DNA from: Tolypocladium sp. Sup5 PDA-1
Taxonomy: Eukaryota; Ascomycota; Sordariomycetes; Hypocreales; Ophiocordycipitaceae
DNA: 64,000 nt
Reading direction: 5' to 3'
Assembly (NCBI GenBank): GCA_000750105.3
Contig: JPHH03000011.1
Span: forward strand, 248,001-312,000
Shown: positions 34,175 through 45,104 of the stretch, one piece after another
How positions within the stretch are numbered: the first letter of the stretch is position 1
Layout of the letters: the number at the start of each line of letters is the position of its first letter
Notes under the pieces: model-generated
Database searches by the model: none
The model's input: only the letters and a program-made list of their open reading frames with translations
What the model was told of the DNA's origin: nothing
Made by a program: the position numbers and the translations under genes

Positions 34175-35170
34175 ATGAGGTTGAGCGGCAAGACTGCAGA
34201 ACAGACCTGTGGGAATGATCCGCGCCTCAGGTCAGGAGAGAAAAAGGGGTGCGTTGTGCTGGCGACGGACGATGGGGATGGAGTTTGGAGGACGCCAGAA
34301 CGGCGGGCATCTCCACAGTTTTCTGCACAAGGTCATCAAGATGGACGCCCCCCTGGATGGCACTTTCTCGAACGCGCGGCGGGACTACGATACACATCAA
34401 TGGTTGACACCACAACTAACGGAATAAGACGACCAAACGGCTGGTGTCGGGCTGATGCCGTTGTCGACATGTTATTCGGGCCGCCGGTCCTCGACATATC
34501 ATCTACCGCGATATTGGCACAGGCATACATGATGCACCTGGGCATCAAGCTCGACAAGACACCATGGACTGTGCAGTCATGGGAGCCCGTATGGAACGAA
34601 ATTACTGGCTGCCTCGACCGGAATATGCAAACAGGCATGAACACGGTGATGCCGAGAGCACACCAGCAAGACGTGGACCAGCGCCGCTGTTACGCGACGC
34701 CTGTGCCACCAGCCAATACCTGATGGCGGCGTATAACACTGACCGCCTGGCGACGAATAAAGATGGTATACTTTCACCGGTCTTGGCCTGGGTCGGTCGC
34801 ACCGTTTCTGCCATGGTATGAACGCATGACTGCGTCGATTGCTCATTCGCGGTCCACGTATCTAGCGCCGGACGCGATGCTGGACTTGACGCCTGGAAGT
34901 CGGGATATGCTGCCGCGATCCATGCTCGAGATCTGGCAGGCGGTGAAAAGCACCCTGGAGAACCATGCATACGACGTACAAAGTACGGAGTACACGCGGG
35001 CAGAGCGGCGGTCCTTGGCATTTCCAGGTCCATCTCCAAGTACATCCCCAACGCACGCTGACTTGGCGACGGCTGCATGAGACCGGAACGAGACGCGGTG
35101 GGTGCTGGGATGAGCAGGCCTGTCATGCCCAGGATGCAATCGTTCCCCAAGCAAAGATCTGCATGCACGA
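34175..35170 (+). other. Coding-like debris, possibly a decayed gene
   Basis: Several plus-strand segments in different frames look more protein-like than background. They include VVDMLFGPPVLDISSTAILA with MMHLGIKLDKTPWTVQSWEP (about 34460-34590), NTDRLATNKDGILSPVLAW (about 34735-34795) and MLEIWQAVKSTLENHAYDVQ (about 34920-34980). They lie in order, but I cannot join them with plausible introns and recognise no family. This may be a gene broken by frameshifts, or chance. I do not call a CDS. Confidence 0.3.
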
Positions 35171-35889
35171 CTTGAGCTTTTCAAGCGGGGGAGCGTCGCA
35201 TACCTGGAAAGTTGAGGCTCAACCGCCGGACCCTGGTTGCCCACGTCAATCCATTGGGACGTGATGGCACCCGCCGTGCTGCCGTGGGTCGCTTTAGCGC
35301 GGGCGTTGCGAGAGCTTCGTCGTGTCACGTTTCGAGGCCTGCCACAGATCATGCCGTGGCCACAGGCAAGGCCGGGAGAGTGAGGACATGCCCGTGGTAG
35401 CAATCCGTGCCAGACGCTCCCCCCACTCAGTTGGAGTTGATCCAAGCCAAGAATCAGCGTTAACCTCCCTTGATGGTACTCTGTAGGGCTGGTTTGTAGC
35501 GGGGCCTGAGATCCCCACGATCTCTGAAACATTAACATAACGGGGCCAGCCGTCAAGCTAAGGAAACGCCGGATAGGTTCTTGATCTGATAAAAAAGAGT
35601 CCTCGAGACCGGGGCAATATCACGCCGGTTCTGACGGCGCTCTGTACGGACTACGCCGGGCTTGTTTAATTAACGTTTTAGCAGACGTCGAAACATAATG
35701 AATGAAAGTCAATTGCCGAGCGTTCACGCTAGTTGCAATTAATGCTCAAAACTTCTTCGATGTTCAGTGGTAGCACACGCGCGCATTGGGAGCTCTATCG
35801 AAACTCTGACGGACGAACGGTCGTCGTGAGGGATCCAAGGCGGCAACACCAGCGACAAGCGAGTTCGAAGGAACAGCCTCGGCGCGTTG
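35171..35889. other. Intergenic, nothing recognised
   Basis: Only overlapping short open frames are visible. The part around 35640-35720 is AT-richer than its surroundings. Confidence 0.4.
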
Positions 35890-36808
35890 ATGACGATGTT
35901 CATTGCGCCGAGTACCTGCACCGTGCTGGACATCAGCTTCAGCCGGGCGACGGACCACATGAACGGCAACCTGGGCAAGCGGTGCCGCGCCAAGGGCGAC
36001 TGAACGCCTTCTTCGTCGACGTCGACGAAGCGTGCTTCTCGGACGACCTGGGCTCATACATCAACACGGGCGACGCGTGGCTGACGAGCGGCCGGTGTAC
36101 TCACCGGGCGAGCTATGCCCTCAGGGGCATCGGCCGACGTGCACGATGGTGAGCCGCGAGAGTGGGCGGGCGCGGGCGACGACGGGGATTTTGAAGACGG
36201 CAGAGAGGGCGATATGGAACTTGCTGGCTGTGGGCGAGACGGCGTTGGGATGCTGTCCGAGGTGAGTTGCGATGCTGGTTGTCTAGAACCCTTGCGGGGC
36301 TGACTGGCTCGAGCGGGACTGACGTTTACGAAGCGGCTATGGCTGTGATGATAGCAACGAGCTCAAGTGTACATCATTTGGGGCCTCGGGCAACGTCCTC
36401 GCGGCCATTACCCGTGGGGATGGTTGCAGTCTCACATCGACGAGTGTGACGGTTTTGGGCAGCTTCACGGGCCCCGTCGCCACGGTCCAGTGGGTGGTCA
36501 TGATCCAGGGCGCACCGGCGTCTTCGACTTCTGTCACTGGCAGCTCTGCTTTGAGGACGACGGCAACGAACAGCCCGCAGCCGACCGGCGCCGGATCGAG
36601 TCCGAGTGAAAATAGCTCTAGTTCTGACTCAAGCTCCGCTCTCGAAGCTCCTCCAGAAGCCTCGTCTGCCTCTTTCTCCTCTCCTCCCTCGCCGCATACT
36701 TTCTCCCTCGACGCTCCGACCACACCATTGTCGCCTTGCCCTCCGGATCCTTCCAGCCAAACGGCACGTCCAGCATGTCCAGGGCAAGGTCGCTATACAT
36801 GGGCTTGA
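35890..36808 (+). pseudogene. Broken gene for a CCPSGYGC-type fungal surface protein
   Basis: Pieces of a fungal secreted or membrane protein type appear in order but in three frames. Frame 1: FIAPSTCTVLDISFSRATDH to a TGA at 36001-36003. Frame 2: FFVDVDEACFSDDLGSYINT then GDAWLTSG. Frame 3: VYSPGELCPQGH, then GETALGCCP. A good intron (36262-36333) then joins CCPS to GYGCDDSNELKC and LGSFTGPVATVQWVVMIQG, followed by a Ser/Thr/Pro-rich tail that stays open to 36808. Proteins of this type usually have a signal peptide, Cys-rich YSPG and CCPSGY motifs, a Ser/Thr stalk and one membrane helix. Here the helix is missing and the tail runs antisense into the neighbouring gene from 36618. I read this as a decaying gene; the family is remembered from pattern only. 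Confidence 0.5.
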
Positions 36809-37502
36809 AGCGCGGATTCCCGTCCACAGCCTCCATCCTCACGCTGGCGCCCACGATGTCTACCCCCACGCCGAAAACCGAGTCGAATGCGACTTTGGCG
36901 TCGCCTTCCTTGGAAAGGATGGGTGTGTAGCCCATGGGACGGGGCGGGTGGCGCTTAAAGTACGACACGACGTAGGCGCGCTCGGAGATGTATTCTTGGA
37001 AACTTGCCTCTGCGTCTTGGAACTGCTCTGGGGTCTTGTACTCGAATGGTGGACCACCGGACGGAGACACGGAGGTTGCCGCAAGTAACGCCGGCACGAG
37101 GGTGGTATCGAACTCGGCCTCCCAGCGCTGTGGTGTGTCGGCCCTCATAGCCAACTCCATCCAGTGCTTGCTCAGTGCCGCCGCCCTGGAAGTTATATCA
37201 AACGGCTCCTCGGGAATTGGCGTTAGGTGCTTGTACCCCCGGCCGGCGACGCTGGAGACCGTGCTTCGGATCCTCGTCTCCTGGATGATGAGCCATGCCA
37301 TATCCTCGCGCGTCTCGAGGCTGCGCAGCATGGACGAGTACATGCCGTAGTCATCCTCGTCTGGGAGGGACGTGGGCACGAGGCCGGCGAGGAGGGTGTC
37401 GCTGATGTAGAGAACATCGCGCAGCACGGCGAGGAGGGCCGGGTCCTCTGGCAGGTCCCGATAGGGGTTTGTGGATTGGAAGGGTTGCTGCGTTGCTGCC
37501 AT
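36618..37502 (-). CDS. Uncharacterised 294-residue protein
   Basis: Intronless, ATG at 37502, TGA at 36618. I do not recognise a family. The sequence is a credible soluble protein: mixed helices in the first half (NPYRDLPEDPALLAVLRDVL, then LETREDMAWLIIQETRI), several Trp, and a middle with YVVSYFKRHPPRPMGY. The C-terminus is very basic (around RRGRKYAAREERRKRQTRL). No signal peptide or membrane segment. It is probably restricted to a group of related fungi. Its 3' coding end overlaps, in antisense, the tail of the broken surface-protein gene by about 190 bp. Confidence 0.65.
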   Translation of the reverse strand: MAATQQPFQSTNPYRDLPEDPALLAVLRDVLYISDTLLAGLVPTSLPDEDDYGMYSSMLRSLETREDMAWLIIQETRIRSTVSSVAGRGYKHLTPIPEEPFDITSRAAALSKHWMELAMRADTPQRWEAEFDTTLVPALLAATSVSPSGGPPFEYKTPEQFQDAEASFQEYISERAYVVSYFKRHPPRPMGYTPILSKEGDAKVAFDSVFGVGVDIVGASVRMEAVDGNPRFKPMYSDLALDMLDVPFGWKDPEGKATMVWSERRGRKYAAREERRKRQTRLLEELRERSLSQN

Positions 37503-38402
37503 TGCGAGCTTGGGCGTGGTGGTTGATGCTAGGGCCGTGATGTAAACGAGGAAGACGAGCTACATATTTATATGTGTGAGATGTTGGATGTTTATCACCG
37601 AGGACAGCCTGGGGTATTTGTACGATGTTGGTTGAAATGAGCAACTCCACTTCGCCAGGCAGCATACAGCTTTCAAGCTTGGCATGACAGTCGACAAAGA
37701 ACGTTGGGTCCGGTATTCACGATTCACTAGTTAGAACGGCTTCAAGCCCCTGTGACATGGTTCCCGTGCCGTGAATGAACTTGAGTGCATGAGATTCTGA
37801 TTGAACGGCGTCCAGGCTGCAGTGTGCCTAATGTCTTAAGATGGACCAACGAGTCAATATTCCTTTCCGTTTGAGGAAGTCTCCGATGGTACCACAGACT
37901 GGAGGATTCACGGCAGATTCATTGGGCAAAGCAAGCCATGCTGAGTGAGCACCGCGGAAACAAATAGACACAAACGCGAACGAGCTCGTCACAGCAGGAC
38001 AGCTTAAATCAGATCAAGAGCCATTGTTAGTCTTGCCAAGTAGACAATACGTCTTGCTTTACAAGAGATTAAAAGACTGGGCGAATCCAATGCCATCGAG
38101 GCTTAAACACAAGCTCATACGCCGTCCGAAAGCACAAACCGGCGAGACCCAAGGCAGACGCTCTGCGCAAAACAAGACGGAGTGTCAACAACTTCCCGGG
38201 GGCACCCGCCCTGGCTGCGCCGCTGCGTTTTGTCCTTCCTGGTTGTCTGATCGTGATGTGAAACTAGCGGCCAGGAAGGACGTGGGCAGCCCAGCACTTG
38301 GAAGGCTTATATGGAAGTCCATGAGGTCAGAGCCGACGCCACCGGGCACGCGACTTCCTCGCTCAAGAACTTTATTTATTCTTAAAGGAGTGGCCTTTTC
38401 TT
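37503..38402. other. Intergenic stretch of 0.9 kb
   Basis: Promoter side of the 294-residue protein (left) and 5' region of the Fic gene (right). Nothing else is recognised; an upstream exon of the Fic gene could lie here. Confidence 0.4.
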
Positions 38403-38531
38403 GCTGCCAAAAAACCCAAAGAACCCTCCCCACTCATCACGATAGCCTCCCCCAAGAAGAAGCTCAAGCGATCCAGCCTTGTTGGCGCTTTCGACGGGCT
38501 GGACACTGCACCGGCATTGCCAAGCAGCTCA

Positions 38532-39771
38532 ATGTCGCCAGCTGCGGATTCACCGCGTCTGAATCTGGCTCGATCCATCCGCCAGACCATGAAGTCGGCC
38601 TTCGTGCCCGGCGGTTCAATGCGCGCTCGGTCTGGACGTGGAGCCGGGGTCGAGACCTCTTTCACCATTGCCATGGATGGCGCTTACGACTACAACATCC
38701 TCGGCGACATCGACCCAGACGACCTTTACCAAGAGATGGCCAGACACAACGGCCGAGGTTTGCGAGCTGATACCGACCCTATCGCCTTCTCAGGAAGCTT
38801 TCATGGAAGACCATCTGGTCGAGGTTTTGGCCAGGCTGGTCTACAGCTCCAATATGATCGAGAATGCTGGAGCGGGTTGGGACGTTACCCTCAATCTCTG
38901 CCAGGCCATCTTTCGAGGCGACGAGATCCCCGATGACGTTGGCGAGATGGATCCTGAGTATACGGCCATCAAACAAAACTTAATGCGGAGGAATTTACCC
39001 GCTGGTACTCAGTTTGTCCTCAGAAGTCGCCGCGAAATCACCCAACATGCGAAAGCTGCCAGCTATATGATCAATGAACTCTATCTCCGTGGCAAGGACC
39101 TCACCGAAGACATTATCCTGGAAACCCACCGGATCCTCACCTACAAGGTCGACACGGAGCAGTGCATAAGCTGGACAGAATATAGTGGTGTCTACCGCCG
39201 GGATAATGTCCAGGCCGGACTACACGAGTTCGTGGACTGGGCGCTGGTCCGCACTTCTATGAAGCGGATGATCTCCTCTATGAATCAGGACCTCGACGAA
39301 GCGACCAGGGCCCGGGAGATTGACCCCGTCGCATTTTCTGCCAAGTACTGCCACACCTTTGTCAACATCCATCCTTTCCTCGATGGCAATGGTCGAACCT
39401 GCCGCCTGATCCTCAACGCCCTTCTACTCAAGTATGGCGGAAACATAGTCTGCATTGGCGAGCAAGGAGATGACCGCGAAGAATACCTGGCGCTTCAAAC
39501 CGCAGCATCCCAGCACGAAGCATCCCAGCGGGATGATTTTGATGACGACGATCCTTGGACGCCAAAGTACTACAAAGGGCTGGCTAGCTTTACCCTCAAG
39601 CATTTTACCGGGAGTATGCGCAAGCTGGCTCAAGTTCTGAAGCGGAAACACCAGTTGGGTGGTGGGAGAGGGAAGAACGGTGGAACTGTCTCAGTCACAA
39701 AGGCAGTTCCATCCAGTTGTCTGGTTCTTCTCATATATCATTTATGCAAACGCCGTTTTCCGATGCTCTAG
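38532..39771 (+). CDS. Fic-domain protein with an apparent one-base frameshift
   Basis: Fic enzymes transfer AMP or another nucleotide moiety onto hydroxyl side chains. The catalytic motif HPFLDGNGR is intact at 39370-39396. A class II inhibitory helix motif, SNMIEN, lies at 38848-38865. Between them are features of fungal Fic proteins such as FVLRSRREITQHAKAASYMI and TEYSGVYRRDNVQ. The N-terminal part (SPRLNLARSIRQTMKSAFVP, then DIDPDDLYQEMARHNGR) is in one frame. From CELIPTLSP onward the protein continues one base out of frame, and dropping one G of the pair at 38757-38758 would join the two. I found no intron that fixes this. It may be a true lesion, an assembly error, or translation from a start in the second frame. 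The frame is open upstream to about 38340 without an ATG, so the 38532 start is provisional. Confidence 0.7.
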
Positions 39772-39991
39772 CAACACCCTTAAGCTTGCTGTATCCTACC
39801 TTATGACTGCGCCCAATCGAACGCGCGATAAGACTCGGGCAGTGGAATAACGCTGGTCGCCGTTCCCTTCCATGCCCCCGTTCTCATCGATATGCCGTTA
39901 TCTCTGTTCGGAGAAGGCTCGAGTGTGTGTGTCTTCACGACGTCTGTGTTTCGTAGGTTATCCTCCCCCGAGGAATTCCATGACGGTTCGT

Positions 39992-41640
39992 CTATTCCTC
40001 CGGACTGCACAGCACCCTCGCCTTGGCAATCACGTTCCGAAACTGCATCTGCCCGCCATTCTCATCCCCGTGCTTAATCACCCCGGGGAACACCACGCAC
40101 CAAATCTCCCTCCTTGCGAGCGCCTCCTCGTCCTCGCCGCCCACGTCCTCCATCGTCTCGGCCTCGAAGAGCGTGCGCTGGTGCGGCAACACGTCGGGCA
40201 TGTGCACGCGCAGCACCGCCTTCTGCACCACCAGCAGGCGCGCGAGCTCGACCGAGTTGTTGACGAGCACGCGCAGCGCCGAGTCGCGCGCCTCGGAGCG
40301 CTGCGGGGAGGGGTCGCCGGAGCAGGAGGGGGGCATGGTGATGGCGTCGAGGATGCGGTTGGTGCGGGAGATGACGGCTTCGACAAAGGTGCTGGTTTCG
40401 GAGGGGGGGATTTGGGGGGCTTCGCGGCGGAGGAGGGCGAGGGTTGAAGAGCGCCATTGGTTGACGGCTTCGTCTGAGGCGCCTGCGAGATGTCAGTTCT
40501 TGGAGTTTTCGTCCGATGAAGGTAGTAATAGGCGGCGTACCAAACGAGCACAGCAGTTTCTCCATCTGTCTAAAGTGCCGCGTCTGCTCTTGCGACAGCC
40601 CCACAAAGTAGGCGTCGAATACCATTTCCACCAATATCTTGGACACGATGGACTGCAGCAGATGGACCTTGGCCGGGTGCACCAGCTCCTCGTACATGGG
40701 CACCAGCTCGTTAAGCTCCGCCAGAGTCGCTTCGTCCACCGTGGACAAGTCTAGCCTCCGTGTTAGCCGATGTCATGTAATTCCACCTGGACAAGCACTG
40801 TGAGCACTCACCCAGCCTTGCCTTGCGAAAGTTCATTATGACCCAGTTCTGCAGGCCGTTGCCCAGCCTCGCCATGCCATCCCCAAACACCTCGTCGCTC
40901 GTCTGCCCGTCCGTCCGCGTGCTCGTGCTCACAAACTCCTTGAGGCCGCGGACCTGGCTCCTCAGCCCGCGGATCTCGTCGTCGCGCTCCTTGAGCTCCC
41001 GCCGCAGCACCTCCCAGCCCTGGCGCAGCTCCTCGCGCTCCGCCTCGCGCACGTCCACCTCGGCGCGCATCAGGCGCAGCTCCGTGTCGGTGCGCAGGAA
41101 CTGCTGGTTCAGCGCGCTGTGCTTGGCCTGCCAGAAGGTGGCCGTCTCGCTCTCGTTCTGGCTGAGCTTGTCGAGCTCGCGCTGGAACTCGCGCTCCATG
41201 ATGCCCATTTCCTTCTCAAGGTACGCGATGCGCTCGTCCTTTTCGCGCAGCGCCGCCTCGCGCTCCTTGCTGTGCTTGTCCTTGGCGCTGGCGTAGTGGC
41301 CCGTACTGGAGCTCGGCCGCGCGCTGTCCTTGTCCTTGTCCTTGTTGTCCTTGTCTCGCCGTTCGGACGACGACGCCCCTCCGCCGCCGCCGCCGCCGCC
41401 GCTGTTGCCGCCGTCATGGGCCTCTTCTTGGCTCGCGGCGTTGCTGTTCATCATGGCGGCCCGCGGCGGCATGGCGGGGAGATTGCTACTGCTGCTGTTG
41501 CTGTTACTGTTGCTGTTGCTGTTGGCATTGACGCTGCTGCTCCCCGTCGCATGACTGCCGCTGCTGCTGTGGCGGTTGGAGTGCGCCGTCCCGGTGCGCA
41601 GGACATGGCTCCCGCCGCGGCGCTTCTCGGGGGTGTGCAT
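39992..41640 (-). CDS. Coiled-coil protein, conserved in fungi
   Basis: The model joins 41640-40812, 40750-40541 and 40482-39992 (introns 61 and 58 nt) for 509 residues; all junctions keep frame. Residues 1-115 are low complexity, with an alternating Asn/Ser run, a Gly run and a Lys/Asp run. Residues 120-235 form a strong coiled coil (around EREAALREKDERIAYLEKEM and LRQGWEVLRRELKERDDEIR). The C-terminal half is a helical domain with RLGNGLQNWVIMNFRKARLD, then LVPMYEELVHPAKVHLLQSI and QEQTRHFRQMEKLLCSFG. I recognise this as a conserved fungal type without a known role; a structural or scaffolding job is inference. It is convergent with the Fic gene, 220 bp away. Confidence 0.8.
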
Positions 41641-41686
41641 TGCTGCCGGGTATTTGTCGTCTTCGTTCGTATGTCTCGTCCGTGAT

Positions 41687-41723
<37 letters not shown>

Positions 41724-42423
41724 GGTCGTTGGAATGTGCAGGTCGTCAGAGATCGGTCGGAGCTGGCTCGGCATGGTGGCTGCCAACTCCTCTCGGCCTT
41801 GGGAAGGGAGAGGGAATGCACAAAGGAAGTCGGCGGCGAAACTACGAGGCAAGAGCGGCCCCCCCGCGGCGACGTCGGTGCCTGGAGTGGAGGAAGCTTG
41901 ACCCAGGCCAAGCTGTTGTTTAATGTTGAAGCAGGCGAAGTCAATTACTTGCCGTATCAGCTTAAAGGTGGCAGGGCTCCGAAGGGGTGGAGGGGTCTTG
42001 GAACGCGGGGAGGGGCGGCCTCATTCCAGAACTGGCAACTTAGCAACTCTGCTCTTACGCTCTCCGTCAATCAGGCGACTCTACGGACTAGTGACATGTT
42101 GTTTAATATTTACTTTCCGACCAAGGTACTTCCCCTAAGCCAAATTCTCTTGACACGTGCATATGTTAAAAATTTAGATTGCTAAGGGACAGGAAAGCCC
42201 ACCGTGAGCAGCGCAGAGCCACCTCTAGGCAGACGTCAATGACCAGTGTTTCAGCAAACAGAGATACAAGCAAAGAGCGCAAATTAGATGTACGTCTAGT
42301 ATAGCAGTTACTGTCCAAATTCAACGTCTAATCTCAGAGTTTCTAAGCCTTGTTTCAGCATTCCATGGCGGTCGTGAGGTTGAAACTTCATGCTCCCGTG
42401 TAAGTGAATGTCAACCCTTCGCA
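41641..42423. other. Intergenic stretch with a (TCG)n tract
   Basis: Promoter side of the coiled-coil gene. A run of about ten TCG/CGA triplets at 41691-41722 lies 50 bp before its start. No additional gene is seen. Confidence 0.5.
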
Positions 42424-43155
42424 TCAAACCTCCGTCTCGGCTTCCACCTCATACGCCTCGTCCCCATCACTCCCCTCAACCTTCTTCGCCCCCATCCTAC
42501 AAATCGCCACCGTTGTCACGGGCAGATCCTCCGCCCACGCGTAATCATCGTATCGACTAAGCACATCCCGCGCATCAATCGTTAGCCTTACTCGCCGCCT
42601 GCCCCGGCCGCCGCCGCCCTTGACGTATATCGTGTTCACCACCGTGGCGTGCAGCAGCAGAGGCCGGCCCTCGTCCTCCATGAGGCCTGAATCGCGGAAC
42701 GGCTGGCGCAGCTGCTCGCAGAAGCGGTAGAGGATGCCTTCGGCGTCGGTGGGTGGTGCGTAGAGGACGGAGGTCTTGGAGGCGGCTTGCATGGCGTGTA
42801 GGCCGCGGATTGTTACCGACAAACCGCCGTCGCTCGGGGCTGAAGGAGTCGCAGCAGACTTTCCGTCATAGGGCTGAGTGAGGGGCGAAACCGTTGTTGA
42901 TGCCCTCACCTCAGCCAGCACCTCCCGCGGCTTGAGACTCCTGAGGACCTCCGCGGCTTTGTCCACGCCGTCCTGCTTCAAGCTCATCACCCCCAGCGTC
43001 AGGTGCAAGGTCCCCAATGGCCTGACAGCATCCTCCGGCAGCCCAAAGCTCACAGCACTCGTGATATCCGCCCGGAACGCGGCCCAGCTCCTGGCAAGCT
43101 GCGGCCCCACGAGCGGGATGCACAGGAAGTGCGTCGGCGCCGGCTTGGGCGGCAT
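42424..43155 (-). CDS. AKAP7/2H phosphoesterase-like protein
   Basis: Intronless model, 243 residues. The two 2H-superfamily motifs are present: HLTL at His51 (context TLHLTLGVMSL) and HATV at His169 (context LLLHATVVNTIYV). The start, PPKPAPTHFLCIPLV, and the final VTTVAICRMG strand match the AKAP7 nuclear-localisation-domain/ASCC1 group of 2',5'-phosphoesterase-fold proteins. Members bind nucleotides or process RNA ends; the substrate here is unknown. I choose the ATG at 43155 because homology-like sequence begins there. The frame is open for 125 codons upstream but starts with a TTG and has unconvincing content, so a 5' exon cannot be excluded. Confidence 0.78.
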   Translation of the reverse strand: MPPKPAPTHFLCIPLVGPQLARSWAAFRADITSAVSFGLPEDAVRPLGTLHLTLGVMSLKQDGVDKAAEVLRSLKPREVLAEVRASTTVSPLTQPYDGKSAATPSAPSDGGLSVTIRGLHAMQAASKTSVLYAPPTDAEGILYRFCEQLRQPFRDSGLMEDEGRPLLLHATVVNTIYVKGGGGRGRRRVRLTIDARDVLSRYDDYAWAEDLPVTTVAICRMGAKKVEGSDGDEAYEVEAETEV

Positions 43156-44401
43156 CCCCTCCGCCTCGGCTCGTGCTTCCGAAACAAGGGCCTCTCTGCC
43201 GATTCCCTTGCCGGCCGTGTTCGGATGGCCCCCAGGCCACGCCCTGCAGGTCGGTAGCCGTGCTGGACCCCTTGTACTTGTACGTAGTACTTGGCACGAA
43301 ACGAGGAACCCTGCATCGACATCAGAACGTGACGTCAACACGGAGACCTGTGGCGGCTCCCAGCCACATTTGTGACCCCGTGGAACGTGGATTGCGCCTC
43401 CTCGGTTGCTCGGATAGCAGCCGAGGTTTGGATGCAGCTGACCTGGACCGAGGAGGTCAAAACCGACAGGAGGGCTCGCCAGGCCGGCAAAATGAAGGAG
43501 AGAGAAAAAGAAAGCACACGAGGCAATCAACGTACCAAAAAGTAGATGCTTTCGCTGCCAAGTTTCGTATGAAAGTCAGTTAAAAGCGCAGTGTGGGGGT
43601 GCAGGGAGGAGCATGTGGTTGATGTTGAAGTGAAGTTGGCAGACATCCATGGATGCAGGTCTGAGATCCAAGATTCCAAAGTTCACAACCCCGCAATCGA
43701 GAATAAGTGAAGCCTGGTTGGCACCCATCACTGGAACACCACGGCCCGCCGTGATCACCCCGTTCTACAATACTTTTGCAACAGCATCATGGACACGTGC
43801 TCGGGTTTGAACAATACTGAAGACCAGGGACAAGACACAGTAGTGCTCGATCTGCAATAGCGGTTATCCAGGTAGAACAAGAGCTATGACATCTGCACCG
43901 CTGGTGCAAGGATTCGAATCATCGCGTCAACTGTCAACCCCATTGACAGCCCTCTCTACATGACTCCCTCCCATCTCTCCACCTCTCTATCTGCACCTCA
44001 GAAGGAATGTGCCAATGTGGGAACATCTGCAGGTGCGCAACACCCCAGCGTACATGAATCACCCACCCGCCCCCTTGCATACAAATGCCGACGGCTTGGG
44101 CCGTACACCGTTCATCCGCTGCTGCAGGCCTGATCTCCACCACGGCAGTTTCAGATGCCTGGTTCATCCATCTCTCCATCATCCTCGAGTCATGAAATAC
44201 TTGTATAGGTGCGTAAAGTCGAAAGTGCGCGGAAATAGCCAAGACAGCGAATAGCCATGTTGTGCCTTTCGCTTCTTTGAACAGCTGACGCAAGTTGCAG
44301 TTCACAGCCATAATTTGTCGTGCTGCAAACTGTGGTTCCAGCGCCGAGCGTTCATGTGGCTATGCCAGTCTGCGCCCATGACGTCTCGGTGGGAGGGGTA
44401 T
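43156..44401. other. Intergenic stretch of 1.2 kb
   Basis: No credible gene. A tRNA B-box-like string near 43912 lacks a paired stem (see rejected items). The right part is the 3' side of YPD1. Confidence 0.45.
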
Positions 44402-45104
44402 CTAGGCATCGTCGCTCTTGTCTTTGTCGTTCTTCTCGTAATATCTCTTGAGCGTCCGTTCGACATCCTGATAGTCGGTCTTGACCGTCTGGAGGGCCTC
44501 CTTGATGCGACTCAGACATAGCTCGGAATCGGGCTCTGCAGAGCCGTCCACGTTCTCATTCTTGCCGTACCGCTGGATCTTCTCGCACCCGTCCCGAACC
44601 TTGACCAGGCCGAGGGTGGCAGATGAGCCCTTTAAAAAGTGGCCGAGCTGGGACAGCTGGTCGAGGTCCTTTTCTTCCCTGTTTAGACAGGCGAGAGGAA
44701 CGGCGGTCAGCTAGTGCGTCATCTAGTGTAAAAATCCGGTATTGCAAAGCAGAGCCTTTCCATTCAAGTTCGCAGGTCGCGTTTCGCTGGAAAAGGGCAC
44801 GGCCAGGCCAAAGGGAGAGGAGGGGATGGCCGCGGAGAGAAGGTGGGCAACTCACAGAGCCGTGTCCATGGACTCAAACGTCTCCTCAACCTGCTCAAAG
44901 AAGCCAAAGACGATTGACGAGCTGAACTCGTGGTCGCCGGGCTCGTCCATCTCGAGGATCTGGTTAAATGTGTTCATGTCGACGGCATCTCCAAGGTTTA
45001 GCTCGCCCTCGTCGGCGGCAGTCTGCGTCGAAATCTTGTCAGCACTGCATTACAGCATGAGACGAGCCTCGGGGACTGCCAACCTTATCTTCAACTGGCG
45101 CCAT
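44402..45104 (-). CDS. YPD1: Histidine phosphotransfer protein YPD1
   Basis: Phosphorelay intermediate between hybrid histidine kinases and the response regulators Ssk1 and Skn7, controlling osmotic and oxidative stress signalling. The model joins 45104-45084, 45034-44856 and 44678-44402 for 158 residues, close to the usual fungal length. The HPt signature LGHFLKGSSATLGL is intact and the phospho-acceptor is His80. Upstream lies NQILEMDEPGDHEFSSSIV with FGFFEQVEETFESMDTAL, and downstream KIQRYGKNENVDGS, as expected of the four-helix bundle. The first exon encodes only seven residues. None of the three exons is long enough to be conspicuous, so this gene is easily missed. The C-terminus ends in a Lys/Asp-rich tail. 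Confidence 0.93.

Noticed and set aside
38757..38800. Possible 36-nt intron (gtttgc to tcag) repairing the Fic frame
   Set aside because: Its length is divisible by three, so it does not change frame, and it is shorter than the shortest intron supported elsewhere in the window (49 nt).
43156..43530. N-terminal extension of the AKAP7-like protein
   Set aside because: The open frame begins with TTG, and its content before the ATG at 43155 does not resemble the family.
43900..43935. tRNA B-box-like string (ggattcgaatc)
   Set aside because: The flanking bases do not form a T-arm stem, and no A-box or acceptor stem pairs at the right distance.
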